A stretch of DNA of 45,214 bases. Source: Azohydromonas australica DSM 1124 (GTDB lineage: Bacteria; Pseudomonadota; Gammaproteobacteria; Burkholderiales; Burkholderiaceae_C). This document shows positions 8,288 to 17,300 of this stretch, piece by piece. The position numbers were made by a program, and so were the translations under genes. The notes below the pieces were generated by a model, which was not told the DNA's origin, made no database searches, and worked only from the letters and a program-made list of their open reading frames with translations. Each line of letters starts with the position of its first letter. Positions within the stretch are counted from its first letter, which is position 1. The stretch spans positions 1 through 45,214 of the forward strand of contig NZ_KE387223.1 in assembly GCF_000430725.1 (NCBI RefSeq), read 5' to 3'.

Positions 8288-9013
8288 ATGGCCGAGACGG
8301 AAAACCTGCTCATCGCGCGCCTTCCGCAGCGCGACCGGCTGCGCTTGCTGGCCCTGTGCGAGCCGGTCCAGCTGCAGCCCGGGACCCTGCTGTACGCGCC
8401 CGGTACACCGGCGCGCCACGTCTACTTTCCGCTCGATGGCTTCGTCGCGCTGGTGGCGACCCTCGATGGCCAACGCGAGCTGGGTGTGGGCATGGTGGGC
8501 TGCGAGGGCATGGTCGGCGCCCCCTGGGGCCTGGACGCGGCCGCTACGCCGCTGCATGCGCTGGTACAGGGCAGTGGCGCCGCGCGGCGCATCAAGGCCG
8601 GCCAGCTCCGTCACGAGCTGGTGCCTGGCAAGGCGCTTCACCAGGCCCTGGATCGCTACCTGCACATCATGCTGATGCAGCTGGCGACGACGGCCGCGTG
8701 CACGCACTTCCACCTCGTGAGCCCGCGGTTGGCCCGCTGGCTGCTGATGAGCGCGGACCGCGCGCGGGCCGACAGCTTCCACCTCACGCACGAGTTCCTG
8801 GCGCGCATGCTGGGCGTGCGACGCGAGGGCGTCACCCACGCCGCGGGCGAGTTGCAGCAGCGCGCGCTGATCCGCTATCACCGGGGGGAAGTCCTGGTGC
8901 TCGACCGGCCGGGCCTGGAGGCGGCCGCCTGCGGCTGCTATGCGGCCGACCGGCTTCTTTACGACACGCTGCTGGGCCGGCGCCGGCCAGGGCTCGGATC
9001 AGCTCTCGTGTAA
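8288..9013 (+). CDS. Crp/Fnr family transcriptional regulator, second copy
   Basis: A 241-residue protein with the same architecture as the regulator at 6294: an N-terminal beta roll (LLYAPGTPARHVYFPLDG, GMVGCEGMVGAP) and a C-terminal winged helix ('LTHEFLARMLGVRREGVT', LIRYHRGEVLVLDRPGLE). The recognition-helix residues LGVRREGVT are identical in both, which predicts the same DNA site. The N-terminal pocket differs (ETENLLIARLPQRDRLR start), so the two may answer different signals at shared operators. It is in operon with the NDUFA9-like gene, and its last 15 bases overlap the convergent gene at 8999. Confidence 0.92.
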   Translation: MAETENLLIARLPQRDRLRLLALCEPVQLQPGTLLYAPGTPARHVYFPLDGFVALVATLDGQRELGVGMVGCEGMVGAPWGLDAAATPLHALVQGSGAARRIKAGQLRHELVPGKALHQALDRYLHIMLMQLATTAACTHFHLVSPRLARWLLMSADRARADSFHLTHEFLARMLGVRREGVTHAAGELQQRALIRYHRGEVLVLDRPGLEAAACGCYAADRLLYDTLLGRRRPGLGSALV

Positions 9014-9397
9014 GTGGCGCAACCGGGCATAGGCCACCGCATCGGCCAGCCGGTCGTAGTGGAAGCCCTCGTACACATAGCGGCCGTCCTCGAAGGAGAC
9101 GCCCAGCGACTGCATGAGCGTGGTGTCCGCGGCGGTCGGCGGCTCCCCGGGCTCCCCGCCGTCGTCGAAGGAGCGGTCGGGCAGGTTGTCCTCGGGCAGC
9201 ATGCGCGCAGCGCGCGTGCCCACCAGGTGCGCGTAGGCCACGGCATCTTCCAGGCGTGTATAGCGGTAGCCGCGAAAGTGGTAGTAGCGCCCTTCGTGGC
9301 GGATGCCCAGCGTGGCCATCAGGCGTGCCTGTTCTTCCAGGTCGGCAGCTTCGGGGCCGGCAGGGCCCTGCGCCGAATGGTTGACTGAAGTGCTCAT
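8999..9397 (-). CDS. 132-residue protein of two tandem aromatic motif repeats
   Basis: I do not recognise a named family. The protein contains the same about 35-residue unit twice: first 'LMATLGIRHEGRYYHFRGY' continuing YRLED-like into DAVAYAHL, second 'LMQSLGVSFEDGRYVYEGF' continuing into DAVAYARL. The units are rich in Tyr, Gly and Arg and separated by an acidic linker (EPGEPPTAADTT). A small beta-alpha domain duplicated in tandem is likely. There is no signal peptide. The start is set at 9397, where GGAG lies nine bases upstream; in-frame upstream ATGs exist (MSRTVRIQG). It probably shares a transcript with the 59-residue gene upstream, downstream of the palindrome at 9704. Confidence 0.65.
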   Translation of the reverse strand: MSTSVNHSAQGPAGPEAADLEEQARLMATLGIRHEGRYYHFRGYRYTRLEDAVAYAHLVGTRAARMLPEDNLPDRSFDDGGEPGEPPTAADTTLMQSLGVSFEDGRYVYEGFHYDRLADAVAYARLRHLHES

Positions 9398-9465
9398 GTG
9401 ACTGCTCTCCCAGGGCGGTATGAAGCTTGTCTCCATGCCTTGGATGCGTACGGTGCGGCTCATGC

Positions 9466-9645
9466 TCAGGGTGCCTGGTGATGAGGAACGCCGGCCACGG
9501 GTGGAGGCCCCATCACGTGGGCGGCTTGCGCCGGTGCCGTGGCGACGGCCCACAACGCCACGGCCCAATCCGGCTGGCCGAAGGCCATAAACAAGGCCTC
9601 CAGGCCCGCGAGGATCGACACGCTGAAGCGCGTGATGGCATTCAT
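9466..9645 (-). CDS. Small single-pass membrane peptide, hypothetical
   Basis: A 59-residue frame starting MNAITRFSVSILAGLEALF with one hydrophobic stretch (about 7-40) interrupted by GQPDW, and a Pro/His-rich tail. No family is recognised. The ribosome site is weak. Support comes from its position: the start lies 65 bases from the palindrome centre at 9710, divergent from the kinase gene, and it precedes the repeat protein on the same strand. Confidence 0.45.
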   Translation of the reverse strand: MNAITRFSVSILAGLEALFMAFGQPDWAVALWAVATAPAQAAHVMGPPPVAGVPHHQAP

Positions 9646-9703
9646 GGTCTGCTTTGATGGACTGTCCGGATGGACACCATGCTCGGTTGCTGTGCAGCGG
9701 TCT

Positions 9704-9717
9704 GTGCGCTGGTGCAC
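9704..9717. promoter_or_regulatory. Putative Crp/Fnr-type operator between divergent genes
   Basis: GTGCGCTGGTGCAC sits in a longer inverted repeat, TCTGTGC at 9701-9707 against GCACAGA at 9714-9720. It lies between the minus-strand peptide gene (start 9645) and the plus-strand kinase (start 9784) and could control both. Confidence 0.55.
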
Positions 9718-9783
9718 AGACTCGCGCGCCTGACGCACGCAAGCTGCCGGCAGCCTTTTTCCGGACTACCGAGTGGAGCCGTG

Positions 9784-10980
9784 ATGCCGCAGCAACCGAG
9801 CGTTGCCGGCCATGGAAACGCCCAAGCCGAGCCGACCAGGAAGCCCGTGATGCGTCTTGCCGATTTCATCGAGCAACACATGCCCGTGATCCTGGCGTCG
9901 TGGGACGCCTTCGCCGCCTCGCTGCTGCCAGCGGCCGCCGGCGCCAGCAGGACCACGTTGCGGGACCATTCCGAGCAGATCCTGCAGGCCATCGTCCAGG
10001 ACCTGAGGACGGCGCAAAGTCCGCAGCAGCAGGCGGCCACGGCCTGGGGGCGGGCGATCCAGCCCGCGGGCGCCGGGCATACGGCGGCGCAGACCCATGC
10101 GGTGCTCCGTGCCACGAGCGGGTTCACGATGCAGCAGATGGTCTCCGAGTACCGTGCCCTGCGTTCGGGCGTCCTGCAGCGGTGGTTCGAGGCGCATGCG
10201 CCGGGTCCGGAGTCCCTGGAAGACGTCATTCGGTTCAACAAGGCCATCGACCAGGCCGTCACGGAATCGGTGGACTTCTTTTCCAGGGAAGTCGAGCGCT
10301 GGCGCAACGTGTTCCTGGCCGTGCTGGGTCATGACCTGCGCGGTCCGCTCAACGCCATCCTGTTGAGCGCGCAGCGCATTGCCGAGCTGGGGGAGGGCTC
10401 GCCGGTCAGCGGACCCACCGAACAACTGATGCGCAGCAGCGCGCGCATGAAGGAATTGATCGACGCCCTGCTCGACTACAGCCGCACCGTGCTCGACATG
10501 GGTTTCGTGGTCCGGCCGGCGCCGCTCGATCTGGCGCTCGTGTGCCGGGAGGAAATCCAGGTGCAGCAGGCGGCGCTGCCCCACTGCCGCATCGAGCTCG
10601 CCGTGGACGGCGCGACGCGCGGCAACTGGGATGCCTCGCGCATGAAGCAGGTCGTGAGCAACCTGGTCACGAACGCCGCGCTCTACGGCGAGCCGGGCGG
10701 CCCGGTGAGGGTGACCTTGAACGGCACGGAGGCCGAGCTCAGGCTGTCCGTAGAGAACCCGGGGCCGACGATCCCGCCGGAAAGCATCGAGCAGCTCTTC
10801 GAGCCGCTGCGCCGCGGCGTGAACAGTGAACTCAACCCCGAACGCAGCAGCATGGGGCTGGGCCTGTTCATCGTGCACCAGGTGGCGCAGGCCCATGGCG
10901 GCACGGTCGTGGTGGACTCGGACCACGGCAGGACGATCTTCACCGTCGTGTTGCCCAGGGGGCCTTGTCGGGCCGCCTGA
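9784..10980 (+). CDS. Soluble sensor histidine kinase with RsbRD-like N-terminus
   Basis: A 398-residue kinase. Residues about 20-165 form an all-helical sensor of the RsbRD N-terminal type (RLADFIEQHMPVILASW, later TMQQMVSEYRALR). The kinase core follows: H-box LGHDLRGPLNAI (His183), N-box SNLVTNAALYG, and the G-boxes VENPGPTIPP and SSMGLGLFIVHQV. No receiver or membrane segment is present, so its partner must be encoded elsewhere. The frame is open further upstream, but that would run through the 9704 palindrome; GGAG five bases before ATG 9784 decides the start. Confidence 0.88.
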   Translation: MPQQPSVAGHGNAQAEPTRKPVMRLADFIEQHMPVILASWDAFAASLLPAAAGASRTTLRDHSEQILQAIVQDLRTAQSPQQQAATAWGRAIQPAGAGHTAAQTHAVLRATSGFTMQQMVSEYRALRSGVLQRWFEAHAPGPESLEDVIRFNKAIDQAVTESVDFFSREVERWRNVFLAVLGHDLRGPLNAILLSAQRIAELGEGSPVSGPTEQLMRSSARMKELIDALLDYSRTVLDMGFVVRPAPLDLALVCREEIQVQQAALPHCRIELAVDGATRGNWDASRMKQVVSNLVTNAALYGEPGGPVRVTLNGTEAELRLSVENPGPTIPPESIEQLFEPLRRGVNSELNPERSSMGLGLFIVHQVAQAHGGTVVVDSDHGRTIFTVVLPRGPCRAA

Positions 10981-11019
10981 GTGCGCAGGCGGCAGGCTGC
11001 CCACGGAAGCGCCAGCAGC

Positions 11020-11145
11020 CTACTTGCGCTTGAACCTCGGGGGCAGCGCCGCCGGTACGCCGGCCGCAGCCGACACGGGCACCGGCGGGGGACGCTCTTG
11101 CTTGGGCTTCTTTGCTTCCTTGTTGCCGCGTCGTCGCTTGGACAT
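11020..11145 (-). CDS. 41-residue basic proline-rich protein, copy 1
   Basis: The protein is MSKRRRGNKEAKKPKQERP continuing with PPVPVSA and ending in PPRFKRK. It is strongly basic at both ends with a proline-rich middle. A paralogue of identical length lies at 36437-36562 and shares MSKR.RGNKE.KKPKQ.RPPPVPVSA, which is conservation at the protein level and confirms that both are real genes. AGGAG stands seven bases before the second of two adjacent ATGs. The function is unknown; a nucleic-acid-binding peptide is possible. It is divergent from the glucan synthase, and a GTGCG-N4-CGCAC palindrome lies about 90 bases upstream of the start. Confidence 0.75.
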   Translation of the reverse strand: MSKRRRGNKEAKKPKQERPPPVPVSAAAGVPAALPPRFKRK

Positions 11146-11230
11146 CATCTGCTCCTTTGTCGAATGAGGGGGCCCACGTACCCGGTGCGCCTTCAACCAA
11201 CATGCTGGGGTGCTCGCGGCAGGCGCGTCT

Positions 11231-11244
11231 GTGCGATGGCGCAC
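11231..11244. promoter_or_regulatory. Putative Crp/Fnr-type operator upstream of the glucan synthase
   Basis: GTGCGATGGCGCAC, preceded by TCT, is a perfect palindrome in the divergent region between the 41-residue gene (start 11145) and the cyclic beta-glucan synthase (start 11354). A possible -10 box TACACT is at 11292-11297 without a good -35. Confidence 0.55.
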
Positions 11245-11353
11245 GCAAGGGTCATCCGGCGCCAGAGCGCACGCGACACCGTGGCGGTGCCTACACTGCT
11301 CTTCCGTCGGCCGACGCTCGACGCTGTTGAGGCGGTTCCTTGGAGAACTTGTG

Positions 11354-14300
11354 ATGGCGACGACCTGGCTGCATGCGGTCCTCTCCCCGGCCCGCTCGTT
11401 GAGCAGACGACGCCGGGCACGGGAATGGGGCGGCGCTGACCCGAACGAAGAGGCACCGCTGCGCGCCGAGCTGTTCACCGGCGAGCAGATGGAGCAGCAC
11501 GGCAGGCGCCTTGCGACGCTCCACGAATCGGTGCTGATGCGCACACCCGACCAGCTGCTGCCGCGCCTGGCCGACAACGAGCGCGCCCTGATCGGCGTGT
11601 GCACGGTGCTGGTCCAGGCTGAAGGGCCGCAGCGCAGGACGGCCCCGGCAGGCGAGTGGCTGCTCGACAACCTCTACCTCATCGAGGAAGAGATCCGCAT
11701 CGCCAAGCGGCACCTGCCGCCGGGCTACAGCCGCGAGTTGCCCCGCCTGCGCACGGGCCCCAGCGCGGGGCTGCCGCGCGCGTACGACCTGGCCATCGAG
11801 TCCGTGGCGCACGGCGAGGGCCGGCTCGCGGGCGGCACGCTGACGCGCTTCATCGCGTCATACCAGGGCGTGCAGCCCCTGCTGCTGGGCGAGCTCTGGG
11901 CGATACCGATCATGCTCAGGCTGGCGCTGATCGAGAACCTGCGCCGCATCGCCGTGCGCGTGGCCAGCAGCCGCGACGAAAGCCAACTCGCGGCGCAGTG
12001 GGCCGAGCGGATGTTCGACGTGGCCGACAAGGACCCCAAGGGGCTGATCCTCGTCGTGGCCGACATGGCGCGCTCCGACCCGCCGATGACGGCCCCCTTC
12101 GTGGCCGAGCTGGCCCGCCGGCTGCAGGGCCGCAGCGCCGCGCTGGCGTTGCCCTTGAGCTGGGTGGAGCAGCGCCTGGCCGAGAGCCACCAGACCATCG
12201 AGCAGCTCGTGCAGCTCGAAGCGCAGCACCAGGCCATGGACCAGGTGTCGGTGAGCAACAGCATCGGCAGCCTGCGCCTGCTGGGCTCGACCGACTGGCG
12301 CGAGTTCGTCGAAGGCTTGTCCGTCGTCGAGCGCGCGCTGCGTCATGACCCCGCCGGCGTGTATGGCCGCATGGATTTCGCCACGCGCGACGCGTACCGC
12401 CATGCCGTCGAACGGATCGCGCGCGACGGCGGCACCCGTGAGATCGAGGTTGCGCGCGCAGCCGTCGCGCTGGCAGAAAAGGCCGACTACCTCGTCGAGC
12501 CGGAGCGGGCCTGCCAGATGCACGTGGGCTACTACCTCGTCGACGCGGGCCGCCCGCGGCTGGAGCGCACGCTCGGCACGCGGCCCGGCGCGCTGGAGCG
12601 CGCACGCCGACGCATCGCCAACCACCCGCTGGCGTGGTATGCCGGTGCCGTCGCCGGCGCCAGCCTCGTGCTCCCGGTGGCGGCCTGGTGGTGGGCCTCT
12701 GCCGGTGCAGCGCAGCCGTTCACGAGCGTGCATCCCGGGGTCTGGCTGCTGGCCGCGGGGCTCGCGGTGCTGATCGCATCGAGCCAGCTGGCCGTGTCGC
12801 TCGTCAACTGGCTCGCGACGCTGGTGATCCCGCCCAGACCGTTGCCGCGCATGGACTTCTCCGCGGGCATCCCGCGTGCATCGCGCACGCTGGTCGTGGT
12901 GCCGACGCTGCTCGACACCGAAGAGGGCATCGACGAGCTGGCCGACGCGCTGGAGGTGCGCTTTCTCGCCAACCGCGACGCGCAACTGCGCTTCGGCCTG
13001 CTGACGGACTTCCACGATGCACCGGCCGAGCACCGAGAGGACGACGAGCCGTTGCTGCGCTGCGCGCGCTCGCGCATCGAGGCCCTGAACCGCAAGTACG
13101 GTGAGCCCGACGCCGACGCCGACGCCGGCGACCGCTTCTTCCTCTTCCACCGGCCGCGGCTGTGGAACGCGGCACAAGGCGCGTGGATGGGCTACGAGCG
13201 CAAGCGCGGCAAGCTCGCCGCGGTCAACGCGCTGCTGCGCGACGGCGCGGCCGAGCACTTCTCGCTGGTCGTGGGCGACACGGCACGGCTTGCGGGCGTG
13301 CGCTACGTCATCACGCTGGACACCGACACTCAGCTGCCGCGCGACTCGGCCTGGAAATTCGTCGCCAGCATGGCGCACCCGCTGAACCGGCCCCGCTTTG
13401 GCGGCGCACCGGATGCGCGCCGCGTGCTTCGGGGCTACGGCATCCTGCAGCCCCGGGTCGGCGTGAGCGTGGCCGCCGCCAACCGCACGCGCTACGGGCG
13501 GCTGCACGGCGGCGACTCGGGCATCGACCCGTACACGCGCGCGGTGAGCGACGTCTACCAGGACCTCTTCGGCGAAGGCTCGTTCATCGGCAAGGGCATC
13601 TACGACATCGATGCCTTCGAGAACGTGCTGGGCGGGCGGCTGCCCGAGAACCTCGTGCTCAGCCACGATTTGCTCGAAGGCTGCTATGCGCGCAGCGGGC
13701 TGCTCAGCGACGTGGAGCTGGTCGAGGAGTCGCCCTCCCGCTACGATGCCGACGTGAAGCGCCGCCACCGCTGGATGCGCGGCGACTGGCAGATCGCCGG
13801 CTGGCTGCTGCCGCGCCTGCACCTGCGCGTGAGCGAAACGCTCGATCCGGCCCAGGCCCGCGACATGTCCGTGCGCAACCCGCTGTCGGGCCTGTCGCGC
13901 TGGAAGATCGTGGACAACCTGCGGCGCAGCCTGGTGCCGCTCGCGCTGACCTCGACCTTCGTGCTGGGCTGGACCGTGCTGCAGCCGCCGTGGCTGTGGA
14001 CGCTGGCGGCCCTGGCCGTCCTCGTCCTGCCGCCGCTGCTGGGCCTGCTCGTGGACCTCGTGCGCAAGCCCGCCGAACTGCGCGTGGCGCAGCACCTGGC
14101 TTCGATCGTCCCGCAGGCCCTGCGCAGCCTGGCCCAGGCGCTCCTGACGCTGGCCTGCCTGCCCTACGAGACGGCCATCAGCCTCGATGCGATCTTCCGG
14201 ACCGTGTGGAGGCTGGTGCTGTCAAAGCGGCGGCTGCTGGAATGGCAGCCGTCCTCGGACGCCTCGCGCCGCCGCGCGGGGTCCGCGGCGACGGACCTCC

Positions 14301-17300
14301 TCGAAACCGCGCGCCGCATGGGGGTGGCGCCCGCGTTCGCCCTCATCGTGGCGTCCGGACTGGTGGCCTGGCGCCCCGACGCGCTGCCGTCAGCCTTCGC
14401 GGTGCTGGTGCTGTGGCTCGCGTCGCCGGGCATTGTCTGGTGGCTCAACCAGCCGCTTGAACGGCGGCAGTCCGCGCTCGATGGCGCGCAGGTGCTGGCG
14501 ATGCGGGCCCTGGCCCGGCGCACCTGGGCCTTCTTCGACACCTTCGTCACCGCGGACGACAACTTCCTGCCGCCCGACAACGTGCAGGAGCAGCCCGTGG
14601 CGCGCCTGGCGCACCGGACCTCGCCCACCAACATCGGCCTGTCGCTGCTCGCCAACCTGGCGGCGCATGACTTCGGCTACCTCACCACCGGGCAGCTTAT
14701 CCAGCGCACCGCCGCCACGCTCGGGACCATGGAGCGCATGGAGCGCCACCACGGCCATTTCCTCAACTGGTACGACACCCGGTCACTGCAGCCGCTGCTC
14801 CCGCGCTACGTGTCCAGCGTGGACAGCGGCAACCTGGCCGGGCATCTGCTCACGCTGCGCGCGGGCCTGCTGCTGCTGGCCGACGAGGCGCCGCGCCCCG
14901 ATCGCATCCACGGCGGGCTCGCCGACACGCTGGCGCTGCTGCGCGAGGCCTGCGGCGACGCGGCCGGCACGGGCCTGCTGTCCCGCTTCGCCGCGTTGCT
15001 CGAACGCTGCGGGCCCGGGACGGGGCCAGCCACGGCCGACGACTTCAAGGCGCTCAGCGCCCTGGACCGTTGCGCGGTGGACATTCGCACGGGGCTCGAC
15101 AGCCCGGACGCGAGTGCCACCGGCGACGCCCAACGCTGGGCGGACGCGCTCGTCCAGCAGTGCGCGGCAGCGCTGGCCGAGCTGGCGCGGCTGGCGCCCG
15201 ACGCACCGGGCAGGCCTGCGCCCGCGTGGGACGCTGCCGCATTGCGGGCGCAAGGCAGCGCCCTGCGCGCGCTCGCACAGCGAGCCGGCGCGCTGGCCGA
15301 GATGGAGCAGGACTTCCTCTACGACCCGGCGCGCCATCTCCTGGCCATCGGCTACAACGTGGACGAGCGCCGCCGCGACGCGGGCCACTATGACCTGCTC
15401 GCGTCCGAAGTCCGGCTGGCGGTCTTCGTCGCGATCGCGCAGGCCCAGCTCCCGCAGCAGAGCTGGTTCACGCTGGGCCGCCAGGCCGCCCCCATGGGCG
15501 GCCGGCCGGTGCTGCTGTCGTGGAGCGGGTCGATGTTCGAGTACCTGATGCCGATGCTGGTCATGCCCAGCTACGAGAACACGCTGCTCGACCAGACCCT
15601 GCGCGGCGCCGTCGAGCGGCAGATCCAGTACGGCAGGCAGCGCAGCGTGCCCTGGGGCGTGTCGGAGTCGGGCTACAACCTCACCGACGCCCAGCTCAAC
15701 TACCAGTACCGCGCGTTCGGCGTTCCGGGGCTGGGGCTCAAGCGCGGCCTGGCCGAGGACCTGGTGGTGGCGCCCTACGCGAGCGTGATGGCGCTGATGG
15801 TCGATCCGGCCGCCGCGGCACTCAACCTGCGCCGCCTGGCCGCTGAAGGGCTCGCGGGCACTTTCGGCTACTACGAGGCAGTGGACTACACGCCATCGCG
15901 CCTGCCGCGCGGCGAGGCGCATGCGATCGTGCGCTCGTACATGGCGCACCACCAGGGCATGAGCCTGCTGGCGCTGGCCTACGCGCTGCTCGACCGGCCG
16001 ATGCAGCGGCGCTTCGAATCGGACCCGCACCTGCGCGCCACGCTGCTGCTGCTGCAGGAGCGCGTGCCCAAGGCCGTCGCGATCCACCACGTGGCCGCCG
16101 CCGAGCAGGCCGGCGAACGTGCCGCGGTGCCGGGGGACGAGACGCCGCTGCGCCTCATCGCGTCGCCCGACACGCCCTGGCCCGAAGTACAGCTGCTGTC
16201 CAACGGCCGCTACCACGTGATGCTCACGAACGCGGGCGGCGGCTACAGCCGCTGGAAGGAGCTGGCCGTCACGCGCTGGCACGAGGATGCCACCTCGGAT
16301 TCCTGGGGCAGCTTCTGCTACCTGCGGGACCTGGACACCGGCGTGTTCTGGTCGAGCACGCACCAGCCCACGTGCGGGCAGCCGGAGCACTACGAGGCCA
16401 TCTTCACCGAGGGCCGTGCCGAGTTCCGGCGCCGCGACCAGGGCATCGAGGCGTACACCGAGATCGCCGTCTCGCCAGAGGACGACATCGAGCTGCGCCG
16501 CCTGCGCCTGACCAACCTGAGCCGCGTGCAGCGCCGCATCGAGGTGACCAGCTACGCCGAAGTGGTGCTGTCCACCGCCGCGGCCGATGCGCAGCATCCG
16601 GCGTTCAGCAAGCTGTTCGTGCAGAGCGAGATCGTGGACGACCCGGCGGCAATCCTCTGCACGCGCCGGCCCCGTGCCGCCGAGGAGCCCGTGCCCTGGG
16701 CATGCCACCTGGTGGCGGTGCATGGCGCTGCGGCCGGGCCGGCGTCGCACGAGACCGATCGCGCGCGCTTCATCGGCCGCGGCCGGCACCTCGCCGCCCC
16801 GGCGGCGCTGCTCGATGCGGCGCCCTTGTCGGGCACGGCCGGCGCGGTGCTTGACCCGGTAATGGCGACGCGACGCGTCGTCACGCTGGAGCCCGAGCAG
16901 ACCGCGACCATCGACTTGGTGCACGGCGCGGCGCAAGACCGCGCCGCCTGCCTGGCGCTGACGCGCAAGTACGCGGACCGGCGCCTGGCGGACCGCGTGT
17001 TCGACATGGCGTGGACCCACAGCCAGGTCAGCCTGCGGCAGCTCAACGCCAGCGAGGCCGACGCGCAGCTCTATGCGCGGCTGGCCAACACCATCGTCTA
17101 CTCGCAGCCGACGCTGCGCGCGCCCGCGGCGGTGCTGCTGCGCAACCGGCGCGCGCAGTCGGGCCTGTGGGGCTACGCGATCTCGGGTGACCTGCCGATC
17201 GTGCTGCTGCAGGTGGGCGAGGCCTCGAACATCGAGCTCGTGCGCCAGCTGGTGCAGGCGCACGCGTGGTGGCGGCTCAAGGGCCTGGCGGTCGATCTGG

